This document shows, piece by piece, positions 21,536 through 32,042 of a DNA stretch of 64,000 nt. This DNA is from Bolinopsis microptera (Eukaryota > Ctenophora > Tentaculata > Lobata > Bolinopsidae), in assembly GCF_026151205.1 (NCBI RefSeq), contig NC_087078.1, positions 18,639,765-18,703,764 on the forward strand, in the 5' to 3' direction. The translations under genes were made by a program, and so were the position numbers. Numbering within the stretch: the stretch's first letter is position 1; each line of letters starts with the position of its first letter. The notes below the pieces were generated by a model. It was not told the DNA's origin, ran no database searches, and was given only the letters and a program-made list of their open reading frames with translations.

Positions 21536-22301
21536 CTGTTAATGTTAAGAGAAGATCACCATTATTCAAGAAACTGAATTTTAATTTGTATGACAAATAA
21601 GCATTGAAAGTTTTAGTTATGTCAAATCAAATATCAATAAATATAACAATTCACAATACAAGGTTCACAATCTTGTTACTGCAATTTGAAAAAAAATCAA
21701 GAAAAGTTCGAACTCGAAAACGATAAAGGGACTGTTTTTGGAATTTATAATTAACAGAACGAAATGCATTAAATTAATCAAAATAAATATCAGATCAAGA
21801 TGCGGGGAAAACACCATAACTATAAGCTGATGTATTTTACGCGCGGCAACATCGAAGAAGATGTTGTTTTTACATATTCAAAGTTAAGTTAATAATAAGT
21901 CAGGTCCTTCATACATTTCAGCATAGTATTAATAAGCATAAAATACAATTTTCCTTCAAAAACTCAAATAACTGTCCCAGTTCTATTCAATATCCAAATC
22001 ACTGCATTCGCTTTCACTTTCGTTTTAAATATCATCTACAAGGTCACAAGTAAAACTTTCTATATCGCGCTCAACCAACGCCCAATTTATGGATCTCTTG
22101 AATTGAACTACACTATACAGTGTATATAACTTCTCTCTTTTGTAAAACTTGCTTCCTCACAACCATTAACTCATACTTACACTTTAATTGGTCTATCTAA
22201 TAATTACTCAAAATTAAAAATATCGAAACCACTTTCTCTCAGAAATGTGCGTACTCTCATACACGTCATGACTCATGTGTCATGTGTCATGTGTCGGCAA
22301 C
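21536..22301. other. AT-rich spacer
   Basis: No exon or element recognised. The last 40 bp before the palindrome repeat ATGTGTCATGTGTC-type strings. Confidence 0.4.
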
Positions 22302-23383
22302 TTGGTCGTTTAGCTCCGGACAGTCTATGCAACGTCTATGCAACGTCCATGCAACAACAAAAGAACCGTCTATGCAACGTCTATGCAACGTCCCTGCACA
22401 ATGAACACTCTATGCACACTCCCTGCACGGTCAGTCTATGCAACGTCTATGCAACGTCTATGCAACGTCTATGCAACGTCCCTGCACAGTACCATATGAA
22501 CACCGGCTACTAGCCGGCTACTAGCCGGCTACTAGCCGGCTAGTAGCCACTTTTGTAATAACAGCTCCTCAACTTCACATTACCAACCGGCTACTAACCG
22601 GCACTTGAAAAGTGGTCACTAGCCGGCTACTAACCGGCTACTAGCCGGCTAGTGACCACAAAGTGGCTACTAACCGGCTACTAAGCGGTCACTAGCCGGC
22701 TATTAGCCGAGCTCTAAAGCAGACCTATTAGTAGCCGGTTCCAAACCGGCTACTAGCCGGCACTTAGAAAGCGGTCACTAGCCGGCTACTAACCGGCTAC
22801 TAACCGGCTAGTAACCACCAAGTGGCTACTAACCGGCTTCTAATAGGTCTGCTTTAGAGCCGGCTAGTGACCGGTTAGTAGCCGGTTAGTAGCCACTTGG
22901 TGGTTACTAGCCGGTTAGTAGCCGGCTAGTGACCGCTTTTCAAGTGCCGGCTAGTAGCCGGTTTAGAACCGGCTACTAATAGGTCTGCTTTAGAGCTCGG
23001 CTAATAGCCGGCTAGTGACCGCTTAGTAGCCGGTTAGTAGCCACTTTGTGGTCACTAGCCGGCTAGTAGCCGGTTAGTAGCCGGCTAGTGACCACTTTTC
23101 AAGTGCCGGTTAGTAGCCGGTTGTTAATGTGAAGTTGAGGAGCTGTTATTACAAAAGTGGCTACTAGCCGGCTAGTAGCCGGCTAGTAGCCGGTGTTCAT
23201 ATGGTACTGTGCAGGGACGTTGCATAGACGTTGCATAGACGTTGCATAGACTGACCGTGCAGGGAGTGTGCATAGAGTGTTCATTGTGCAGGGACGTTGC
23301 ATAGACGTTGCATAGACGGTTCTTTTGTTGTTGCACGGACGTTGCATAGACGTTGCATAGACTGTCCGGAGCTAAACGACCAA
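22302..23383. repeat. 1.08-kb palindrome built from two nested tandem motifs
   Basis: The left end TTGGTCGTTTAGCTCCGGAC is reverse-complemented at the right end, and the match continues inward through CTATGCAACGT repeats, then through ACTAGCCGGCT/ACTAACCGGCT repeats, to a centre near 22842. Both halves carry the same irregular details (for example the CCATGCAACAAC interruption, matched on the right as GTTGTTGCACGG). The inner motif is itself palindromic (AGCCGGCT). It has no credible coding content. Confidence 0.93.
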
Positions 23384-23527
23384 CTTCCCCATGTGTCTTG
23401 TAGTGGCGCTAAATAAAAATCTACAAAATATATAGCAGTTCCTAGTTTTCATTACAAATGTCTGCTATTCAGCTAGACTGATGATGATCGTGTAGTTATT
23501 CACAGATTTTAACAAATTTTTATCCCT

Positions 23528-23616
23528 CTCATGATAAACGTTTCACTTTGTCATGATAAACGTTTCACTTTGTCATGATAAACGTTTCACTTTGTCATGA
23601 TAAACGTTTCACTTTG
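23528..23616. repeat. 22-bp minisatellite, 4 copies
   Basis: Core CATGATAAACGTTTCACTTT repeated four times with no variation. Confidence 0.95.
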
Positions 23617-25617
23617 TCTCCAGCCTGTTAGCAGCAGGTTATACAGGGTCAGTGCCTAAGAGATTTGATTTTGTTTTGGGCTCGTTTTGCTGCGTCGATT
23701 ACCTTTGTATCACCCTCTGCACTACCGTGTTTCCGTTGCAACTGATGTACAAATTGTTTGGTATTTCATTTTGAATTATTCTTTAATTTGGTGCGAAAAA
23801 TAAAAAATATGGGGGAAATTACTATCTATAAAAGGGGAGAATTCCTCAGAAAAAGATGCAGTGGAATTTTATAAATTATAATGAGGAAGATAGTACTATT
23901 AGTAGTATAATGAGGAAGAAGCCACAAACTCACATTTTGGAGGTAAGTTGTATATGAGGAGTCTAAAATGTCAGCTGTTTCTGAAAATAATCGAAAATTA
24001 TGAACGTTTTCTATCTCAATTACTGGATTGCAAGTTGATAACATGAGACATATATAACAGTAATTGTGTGTTCATTAGGATGTGATATTGTGAATGCTAA
24101 TTGACATTTTGATTTAGATAGGTTATTGAACATATAGATGCACTTAAAAACATTTATAAACATTGAAAGATGGTTTGTCAGTGCAAGTGTAAGGACGATC
24201 TTTGGTAAGATGGATCAATTTCAATCTGTCTCATCATAAATACATTCTTAGGTTCTGGGTACAGTAGTTTGCCAGGACCCAAAAAAAATGTCCTTTAAAA
24301 ATATCTTAATAATAGTTGGTAACTGTAAGGGACAGGTTGAAATTGTTCCACTTCCATTTTGGGCATTTTGCCCTAATTTTAAGTGAAAGATGCAAATTTG
24401 AGCAGATCGGCAGAATTCCTCTGTGTAACTGCAAACAACTGCAGCTCAACTTCCAACAGACTTTCTTTATGTGGTGATATACAGAAATGCGACGAAATAC
24501 GAATAAGTGCGATAAGAATTAGATTTGATGCAGGAAGCGAGTTGAACATGTTTCTGAAGACCTTGACATATTAATGAAACAACAGCTTTAAGGAACAGAA
24601 GACACGGTGTTATAAAAGTAATGAATTGTGTGCAAAAATAATGCTAAATATATAACATGAACAAAATGCTAAAATTATTCAGTGACATCAATTGATTGTT
24701 TAAGAACATTAAACAATAAAAATGGTCGAATTTGTGAATATATATCTTCCTTATAGTAATAGGTGTACCACCAAAAGGGACTGATAAAATGAATTTAACT
24801 GCAAGTATGCTGGTTCGAGTTGAGCTGCAGTTGTTTCCCGCGAATAAGTCTTAGCTGTTAGCTGAAGAGAGAGCAGACCGGCACCCAATCAAGGGTTGCA
24901 GAACAAGCATTTTTATTTGCGATTATTGCCACAGAGTAGTGTGAGTGCTTGGTGCGCGCACCCGTTTCCCATGCGACACGCGTGTGACGTCATGGTAACG
25001 CGTGAGCACTGACACGTGCTTAACTCCATGGTTACCGGTGAGCGGGATGGTGGTTGTGGTAGATTCTGGTATTGGAATCTGACAATAGTCTGTTGTGTAT
25101 ACTCATTAGGACGGTATCCGAATACTGGTTCACATAGTCTAGGGGGCAAAACAGTTCTCAATAAAGACATTTTTACAGATATGAGATACATTTTTATAGC
25201 ACCTTTTTTAAGCCGACCGATGAAAAATAAATTTAATGCCAAAAAGTGACTCTTTTACGATATGAAACCCTTGTAAAGTATGTTTAACTCATTGAATAAA
25301 ATATACATCATACATGAATCCTTCGAAGAAAAATAGCTTGCAGGGACAAAAAATATATTAAATTTTAAAATATTGAACCTCATCGGCCGACCAAAAAACA
25401 GACTATAATTTTAGTTCATAAAAGGAAATCAGACTTTGAGGAAAAAACACAAAAAGTCAGATAAGTAAGGATACTTCATAGGTAACCATGGATTCAAGAA
25501 CAATGACAACTATTCATTGTGACCAAAAGTTTTAAAACTTGCACGATCATGAATCGCGTTTACAACAATTTCTCAACAGTATAGTTTTTAGTTTTTACAC
25601 AGTAGCTACCCGACAAT
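23617..25617. other. Gene-poor region downstream of the ARM gene
   Basis: Short frames only. The stretch 24880-25200 has a different, GC-richer texture (CGCGTGTGACGTCATGG...), with AATAAA-type signals on both strands (about 24912 minus, about 25160 plus). It may be a degenerate LTR-like or other interspersed repeat, but I could not define ends. If the ARM gene continues past 25641, its last exon would lie here; I did not find it. Confidence 0.4.
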
Positions 25618-25784
25618 TCATGGGACATGAAACAACAAACCTTTATCAACACAAGCATAACTGATGATATCACAACCCGCCTTCTGAATGGCAGCGTTCT
25701 GAGCACAATGCTGGAGAGAGTTCTCCAGGGCTGCCAGCAGAACTCCGAGACGGGTCTGTACTTTGATTATGTTGATGTTGTTAA
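25618..25784 (-). CDS. ARM gene, last ARM exon seen
   Basis: After an ACCTCAG acceptor (phase 1) the exon encodes a repeat with LGVLLAALENSLQHCAQN and AAIQKAGCDIISYACVDKG. Two readings are possible. It may end at 25641 with donor GTTTGT, which places the boundary exactly where other ARM exons end, giving 144 bp. Alternatively it runs on to a TGA at 25618-25620 as the terminal exon (LLFHVP stop). I saw no further ARM exon below 25618, which favours the terminal reading. Confidence 0.75.
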
Positions 25785-26274
25785 CTGAGGTAAGTAGAAT
25801 GTTAGTATTTGTGATCAAATGCTTTATTATTTGTACATTTATCCATGATTTATTTAAATTCTTTTCAAAATGTCCCACCAGATCGAATATACCACTTGTT
25901 GACTTTCCAGTTTCTTATGTTCAAAGAACAGGTTATAATTGAATCATATTTCAAAATTTATGTTTATCTCACAAACGGGAATTTCATGGATAATTCATGA
26001 TGTATAAAGGATGAAGAATATGTGTACAGCAATTCCATTTTATCATCCAATTATTTTTTCGGTCTCACAAAAATTAACACCTATATATTCTCTGACCAAC
26101 GACTCCCGCCGAAAGATCTTGATGTAGATAAGTTGAAACTTCCTGTTTCATGTCACAAAAGGTGCGAATGAAATGATAATTTGGAACCGAAATCAATTTG
26201 TAAGAATCAAAATATTAATGAGAAATTTCCAATCATAAGGAATAAGGATCAGTTATCAATAAATCAGATTGAAT

Positions 26275-26477
26275 ATGTTGGTCGTTCTCGTTTGTTTGAT
26301 GGTAGGAGTCCTCAAGTCGGCTCCAGTGAACAAGATAGGAAGTGATCCCAGTCTCTGGTACCTTGCAATGAACCTCAACCCTTCTGACGGCCACATCATG
26401 GACTACACGACGGGCTGGGCCAGAGATAAGTTTATAGGGACCTACAGTGGAGCACTGAGCAGCGATTATTTAAACAG
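26275..26477 (+). CDS. Nested secreted protein, exon 1
   Basis: ATG at 26275 begins MLVVLVCLMVGVLKSAPVNK, a signal peptide. Five exons (26275-26477, 26898-27067, 27241-27321, 27577-27623, 27754-27927) join in phase to 224 aa. The exon ends in phase 2 before GTATAT. The mature protein would be extracellular and poor in cysteine, with Gly/Asn/His-rich loops, including SDPSLWYLAMNLNPSDGH here. I do not recognise the family. The gene lies wholly inside an intron of the opposite-strand ARM gene. Confidence 0.75.
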
Positions 26478-26897
26478 GTATATCCAGAACTATAATGCAA
26501 ATGTTGATCTCTGTACAGTTTGCAGTGACAAAAGGAATAAGGATGTTGCTATTTGACCGTTGTTGAAAAATAACTCGAATTTACAGCCCAAATCTCAAAG
26601 TCATATTCAGTAAATCCCAAAATATCAGTTTCCAATTGAAAAGATCTGATGATAATTCCTTCTGAGTAGGGTTATCTGGGGTCACCCAGTGAGCTACATA
26701 GCGATAGTTAGGCATCACAAGGGTGAAGTGGAGGCAGTGAAAGTGTTTCGGTTCAGAGAAAGTGCCAGGTCCCTCCTCTCCAGGTATACTTGAATACTCG
26801 AGCATGATTAATAATGCTAATACTTGAATACTCGAGATGCCCCTTATTCCCCACGTGGCATACTGATATGGTTAAAATAAAGAAACCCTGTGTCCAG

Positions 26898-27067
26898 GTT
26901 CCAAGACATGAACCCCGGAAGGGAGGTAGTTACCGAGGGAGGACCTCTTCAGGAGGACGTTAGCAAGACAGCACAGAATATGGCGGATGATCCTATATTC
27001 TCTGTGGACGGAGACCTGGCTTTCAACTGGGCGTACGGTAACAACGGAGTTAGAATCGTTCTCACGG
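26898..27067 (+). CDS. Nested secreted protein, exon 2
   Basis: Acceptor TGTCCAG, donor GTAAGC, phase 2 to 1. It encodes FQDMNPGREVVTEGG, an acidic middle, and FNWAYGNNGVRIVLTG, which looks like beta-strands of a compact domain. Confidence 0.8.
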
Positions 27068-27240
27068 GTAAGCAATGACCTTCCGTAAATCTCTTTTCTG
27101 TGTTGGATATTCAGAATCTTTAGAAATTCACATTTGGTCCCGCTGACTGGCGAGCACCTTGACTAGAGGCTATTTTAACTAAAACTAATTACATATTGTT
27201 CTAGTGGTTGTCATTTGACATGTAACGTGATTCATTTCAG

Positions 27241-27321
27241 GGGGTCATCTATCTGTGTTGGGATCAAATGACCACAACACTCACGGACTAGGGAACCACT
27301 TCGCTGTCAACCCTCATACAG
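27241..27321 (+). CDS. Nested secreted protein, exon 3
   Basis: Acceptor ATTTCAG, donor GTATGT, phase 1-1, 81 bp. It encodes HLSVLGSNDHNTHGLGNHF, rich in His, Asn and Gly, which could bind metal or glycan, though no known motif is visible. The donor is the first base of a 23-bp array. Confidence 0.8.
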
Positions 27322-27420
27322 GTATGTAACTATGGTAACTACAGGTATGTAACTATGGTAACTACAGGTATGTAACTATGGTAACTACAGGTATGTAACT
27401 ATGGTAACTACAGGTATCAG
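27322..27420. repeat. 23-bp array carrying a donor and an acceptor in every unit
   Basis: Units begin GTATGTAACTATGG and end AACTACAG, so each copy starts like a 5' splice site and ends like a 3' splice site. There are four exact copies, then a degenerate continuation to about 27470. The first GTATGT is the real donor of exon 3. Confidence 0.9.
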
Positions 27421-27576
27421 TAGTCAATGACTGTGTAACTATGGTAACTACAGGTATGTAACTATGTTCTTTTGATCTGTAAACTTAAAGTCTTTTGTCA
27501 CAATTATGTGACCACATATTGACATGCTGATCAGTTTCTGAACCATGTATAACTATTAACTATGGCTAAACTTCAG

Positions 27577-27623
27577 GTATCACAACACACATGGAATGGG
27601 CTCACGAAATCTCGAATATCCAG
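27577..27623 (+). CDS. Nested secreted protein, exon 4
   Basis: Acceptor ACTTCAG, donor GTAACC, 47 bp, phase 1 to 0. It encodes GITTHMEWAHEISNIQ. Confidence 0.75.
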
Positions 27624-27753
27624 GTAACCTTCAGTTTAGTTATAATTATATCCAAGTTATTTAGCTTGTTGCAGATTTGCTTACGGTCTACCATTTTATT
27701 TTAATTAATTTTTTGCAATGTACGGCCAAGGACTAGGACATGAACATTTCTAG

Positions 27754-27927
27754 GGTTCAGGAATGCCCACAGTGGTACAAGGAATAGATCATGGGTCAGG
27801 AAACCAGTACATAAACGGTCCCGTCTACGGTAATTACGCTATTTACGTATCCGAACACGCGGATACTTTCCCCGGAGACAAGCTGGACCTCGAAATCGAA
27901 GTAGAACCAAAACTTAAGTTCTTTTAA
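27754..27927 (+). CDS. Nested secreted protein, terminal exon
   Basis: Acceptor ATTTCTAG, then an open frame of 57 codons and TAA. It encodes VVQGIDHGSGNQYINGPVYG, then YAIYVSEHADTFPGDKLDLE and a charged C-terminus ending KLKFF. AATAAA at 28031-28036 is the likely polyadenylation signal, about 150 bp before the next minus-strand ARM exon. Confidence 0.8.
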   Translation, partial: GSGMPTVVQGIDHGSGNQYINGPVYGNYAIYVSEHADTFPGDKLDLEIEVEPKLKFF

Positions 27928-28030
27928 AGTTTATGTGTGGTCAATTTCTTTGCATAGTGGCAGATAAAATATTATGATTTGTAGCGATAATTTTTTAATG
28001 CTAAAAATATGATGATTTGAATTTTAAAAT

Positions 28031-28036
28031 AATAAA
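28031..28036 (+). promoter_or_regulatory. Likely polyadenylation signal of the nested gene
   Basis: AATAAA 104 nt downstream of the stop codon at 27925-27927. Confidence 0.5.
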
Positions 28037-28188
28037 TAATTTTATGCCAAGTTTTAATCACTGTCCTTGTTTACAATTAGAATAGATAAATCTTCCAGTT
28101 AACCTTTTTAACTCAAGACAACATATTTTTTTGACGTTTGATCATCTTAAATATTAAGTCATATCTAAAAAATCACAAAGACACTTAC

Positions 28189-28320
28189 TGCATTTATTGC
28201 AGACGTTTCTGAGAGCGGTGACAGCCGCCTCCATAACTACAGCGTTATTGGAATATCTTTGTATTGTCTTCAGAAGCACGTTGATGCCGTCCTGCTCTCC
28301 CAACAGCACTTTATTGGGCA
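28189..28320 (-). CDS. ARM-repeat exon (132 bp)
   Basis: Acceptor ACTCTCAG, donor GTAAGT, phase 1-1. It encodes one ARM repeat: VLLGEQDGINVLLKTIQRY, then NNAVVMEAAVTALRNVCNK. It has the helix 2-helix 3 pattern with the Gly turn and the small-residue AAxxALRNxC signature. Confidence 0.9.
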
Positions 28321-28453
28321 CTGAGAGTGTAAATGTTAGTTTGCGCACAACCAGGCACGCACACGTGCACAAATAGGCACGCATCTGAATTCTGGATGTG
28401 CATGATTCAATATTACATGTCACTGAAAATCTCTAATCAGTTATCATACTCAC

Positions 28454-28585
28454 TATTTTTGGCAGTGAGGTTGATAATAGCTTTACAAGCAGCCTCCTGA
28501 ACACTTGCACTTCCGCTACATTCCTTCATTGCGCGTATCACTCGTTGTATCGCGTCCTCTTTAGCTGCCAACTTCCTGTTGTCCG
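28454..28585 (-). CDS. ARM-repeat exon (132 bp)
   Basis: Acceptor CCCCAACAG, donor GTGAGT, phase 1-1. One repeat: ADNRKLAAKEDAIQRVIRAM, then SVQEAACKAIINLTAKN. The usual GG turn is replaced by ED. Confidence 0.9.
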
Positions 28586-28591
28586 CTGTTG

Positions 28592-28712
28592 GGGATATCA
28601 CGTTATGACCATATTAGGATATCACGTTATGACCATATTAGGATATCACGTTATGACCATATTAGGATATCACGTTATGACCATATCATGATATCACGTT
28701 ATGATCGTACTA
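28592..28712. repeat. 24-bp minisatellite, about 5 copies, abutting an acceptor
   Basis: Core GATATCACGTTATGACCATA repeats from 7 bp upstream (in gene sense) of the ARM exon at 28454-28585. The array occupies the place of the polypyrimidine and branch-point region on the minus strand. Confidence 0.93.
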
Positions 28713-28812
28713 GGATCAAGTGTTTCCTTCGAAGTAAATTTATTAACAAATATAAATCAAGTGGACCTTAAATTGAACCCAATCATGAAATAAACATGAT
28801 AAAGAAATAAAC

Positions 28813-28944
28813 CTGATTTAGCACAAAGATTGTGGAGGGCTATGCAGCCGGCTTCTTGGATTGTACTGTCAGTTGCGAACGTGTCCAGTGCTTTTAGTAT
28901 CGCTGTTATACCGCCACTGTTCACTATTGTCCGTTCTATCTCAA
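28813..28944 (-). CDS. ARM-repeat exon (132 bp)
   Basis: Acceptor GTTGCAG, donor GTTTAT (weak), phase 1-1. One repeat: RTIVNSGGITAILKALDTF, then TIQEAGCIALHNLCAKS, a canonical ARM signature. Confidence 0.88.
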
Positions 28945-29177
28945 CTGCAACAAACGGAATAAGAAAAAGACTTGATCGGGATCGGAAGAGAAGAGGTGAA
29001 CCTGGTTAATCAACAGTAAAACCATTAAATAATTCAACAGATCTAAATATATTCCCGTTAATCCTTATCAATGTAAATTCTGACAGTCAATATTACACTA
29101 CAATTTCATACATTCTTCTTTTATACAAATTACAATCGAAACTGCCCTAATTAATTATAGCCATCATATTTAAAACA

Positions 29178-29745
29178 GGCCAACTCCGACAACAGTCAAC
29201 ATGACTGATGTTTCAACACTAATTACTTACCGTTTCCAACTCCGACAACAGTCAACATGACCGATGTTTCAACAATAATTACTTACTGTTTCAAACTCCG
29301 AAAACAGTCAACATGACTGATGTTTCAACAATAATTACTTACTGTTTCCAACTCCGACAACAGTCAACATGACCGATGTTTCAACAATAATTACTTACCG
29401 TTTCCAACTCCGACAACAATCAACATGACTGATGTTTCAACAATAATTACTTACCGTTTCCAACTCCGACAACAGTCAACATGCCTGATGTTTCAACAAT
29501 AATTACTTACCATTTCCAACTCCGACAACAGTCAACATGACTGATGTTTCAACACTAATTACTTACCGTTTCCAACTCCGACAACAGTCAACATGACTGA
29601 TGTTTCAACACTAATTACTTACCGTTTCCAACTCCGACAACAGTCAACATGACTGATGTTTCAACACTAATTACTTACCGTTTCCAACTCCGACAACAGT
29701 CAACATGACTGATGTTTCCACACTAATTACTTACTAATTACTTAC
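29178..29745. repeat. 56-bp minisatellite, about 10 copies, containing a splice donor
   Basis: Each unit includes CTTACCGTTTCCAA, which on the minus strand is an exon end plus GTAAGT and matches the real exon-intron junction at 29935. The rest (GACAACAGTCAACATGACTG...) is intronic. Copies differ by single substitutions. Confidence 0.93.
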
Positions 29746-29934
29746 TAATTACTTACCGTTTCCAATGCAGATATTGTAGAGCAAGCAGCACTAATTACTT
29801 ACTAATTACTTACTAATTACTTACTAATTACTTACTAATTACTTACTAATTACTTACTAATTACTTACTAATTACTTACTAATTACTTACTAATTACTTA
29901 CTAATTACTTACTAATTACTTACTAATTACTTAC
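29738..29934. repeat. 11-bp array (TAATTACTTAC)n with a duplicated exon end
   Basis: About 13 copies at 29792-29934, plus a few before 29757. On the minus strand every unit reads GTAAGTAATTA, a strong 5' splice-site string. Between the two runs, 29757-29790 is a 34-bp copy (one mismatch) of the last bases of the ARM exon at 29935-29968. Confidence 0.93.
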
Positions 29935-30069
29935 CGTTTCCAATGCAGATATTGTATAGCAAGCAGCACCCTGCTCGCTGCATGGGAGCATTGTTCTCGA
30001 ATCTGTCCATAGCTTGCAGAGCTATGTTGATACCCTCACTCCTGTACACCATCTCTCGGTAGGAGGGTT
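29935..30069 (-). CDS. ARM-repeat exon (135 bp)
   Basis: Acceptor TTTTCAG, donor GTAAGT, phase 1-1. One repeat: MVYRSEGINIALQAMDRF, then APMQRAGCCLLYNICIGN. Its 3' end has been copied into the adjoining tandem array. Confidence 0.9.
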
Positions 30070-30210
30070 CTGAAAATATTTCTTTGTGTTCCACAAACGT
30101 TTTTAAAATTCGATGCATCAATTTCAAAAAAATAGTTGAACATTCCGCTGTGAAAGCTTAGATATATTAGTATCAAAACAAAAGGAACAAAATGCAAAAT
30201 TTAAAATTAC

Positions 30211-30342
30211 CTGGGGTAGCGCAGATGTTGCAGAGAGCGTATGTAGCAGCCTCCTGGAGCCCAGCGGACTGGGGAGCCAGGTCCATCACCGTCAACAGGA
30301 CATCAATAGCACCCGCGTCAACCAGCTGCTGGGTCACACCCG
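30211..30342 (-). CDS. ARM-repeat exon (132 bp)
   Basis: Acceptor CTTCTCAG, donor GTAATT, phase 1-1. One repeat: QQLVDAGAIDVLLTVMDLA, then GLQEAATYALCNICATP. Confidence 0.9.
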
Positions 30343-31556
30343 CTGAGAAGGTAAGGTATTGTACACCGTACAATTTATTTTATACATTGTACTGAACAGA
30401 GTTATATTGTTCGGTTGAAAATGTATAATGTGTTGGTATAATGTATATACAAAATACATTGGCCTAGAACTGCATAAAATATTCTAAGGAAAGAGGTGAT
30501 CGAATAAAAAATGCAAGAAATCACAGAGGAAAAGGTTCATTCATCAGCAAACATCACAGAAGAGATTACAGATAAAAAGAGACCCCTTCATTAATACTTT
30601 AATAAATATCTGGGCAAATATTTGACAGCTGAATAGAGTGCTAAGAACAGCGGTACTAGAATCACATCTTACCCTTGCTTTCATTCTCAGGAATGTTCAA
30701 TGAACATGGTAGTCCTAAAGTTAGTCATGATAATCAACTCATGCTTCATTAAAATAAAATAGGTAAAGATTGAAAGATTGATGCTTTGATTTAAGAGGCA
30801 GAGAACGGCTTTTCATTCAAAGAAATCGAGGAATTGTACTGTTATTTTAAATTTTGCTTCATCACAAATATAGTTGCTATACAGTATGCAATAGTTAATT
30901 AAATATCATCATCAAATTGTCAGTTTACGATGGAAGTAGGTATCCTTAATGCAGTCATGTAATTCACAAATCACAATTCACTCACTGACACCACTTTTAC
31001 TGCTCACCTAATCTCGGTTTAGTCACCGCAGTACACACTAAAATACAAATATGGTTTATCTGGACACAAACAAGGCGCTCGTTTTGGTGGTTTTTAAAAT
31101 TACAACTACTTCTTCGAAGTCTACCTAACTTTAAGTTTTTCTGTCTTCTCACTAACTCAATAATTCACTACATACTTTACTACATATTATGAAGATGAGA
31201 GGGAAATTTGGACGTCATTTAAATGGTAATGGTTTAATAAGTATAACCATTCGCTACTTTCAGATTCCTCGCTCAGCTTACAGCAATCAATCAAGAAGTG
31301 ATCAATACCTCACTACTATGGTTACCATGGTTACAGAGCTACACTCATTCATAGAACACAAGTTACTATGGCTACACTCAAGCTTACAAGTTATCAGCGA
31401 GTCAAAGAGTCAAATCAAACTCTTTCAAATTCGATCATTTTTACTAGATTAAATACCCTGCACGAAATTTCAAAGAAAAAGTGTTTTTAAGTTTTTCTAA
31501 GTAAAGTTTTCCAAGTAAACTACCTAACCAATTAAACTGATAATAATGAAGCTTAC
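30343..31556. other. Intron of the ARM gene
   Basis: No exon on either strand. Mild ACTATGGTTACCATGGTTAC-type repetition near 31315-31375. Confidence 0.5.
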
Positions 31557-31688
31557 CTCCCATCTGACAGAGATCCCCAATAATCTCGGCTCCAACTTCC
31601 TGCACGTTCACAAGATTCGGAACGTTCTTCATGGTGTTCAGGAGTACACTACCCCCTCCCAGGTTCAACAACTTCTCGCTGTTCGCAA
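31557..31688 (-). CDS. ARM-repeat exon (132 bp)
   Basis: Acceptor CCCTTCAG, donor GTAAGC, phase 1-1. One repeat: EKLLNLGGGSVLLNTMKNV, then NVQEVGAEIIGDLCQMG. Confidence 0.9.
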
Positions 31689-31817
31689 CTGAAGGGTTTG
31701 GTTAAGGTCCCGGATCTGTATCTTGAAAATAGGTCTGTATGTAAGGAGATAGGCAGGGAGCGCTTTCTTAAAAGCTATGGTTGTAGTCTAAACACACTAT
31801 CATAGAGCCTGAGTTAC

Positions 31818-31949
31818 CGTGTTTTTGAGTGAGAGCTTTAAGGGCAAGTAGAGTTGGGTTCAGGACTCCTGTATCTGAGGGGTACTCTTTCAGAGCATTC
31901 AGAACTAGCCCAACTCCCCCAGCTGCTCCAATTCGCTCCTGATTAACAC
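31818..31949 (-). CDS. ARM-repeat exon (132 bp)
   Basis: Acceptor CTCTCAG, donor GTAACT, phase 1-1. One repeat: QERIGAAGGVGLVLNALKEY, then GVLNPTLLALKALTQKH. This is a divergent helix 3, with the usual Glu-Ala/Gly pair replaced by Pro-Thr. Confidence 0.88.
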
Positions 31950-32042
31950 CTGAGAGAAATACATGTGATGGGTTATATATAAGATGGGTTATTCTCGTAC
32001 TTTAGTTCGCCAGAACAGAGAGCATTGTAGGAATGCTACATA

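Noticed and set aside
24880-25200. Solo LTR
   Set aside because: GC-richer texture and AATAAA-like signals, but no paired TG...CA ends, target duplication or primer-binding site could be defined.
28592-29934. CRISPR array
   Set aside because: Units are contiguous tandem repeats without unique spacers, and the DNA is from an animal genome.
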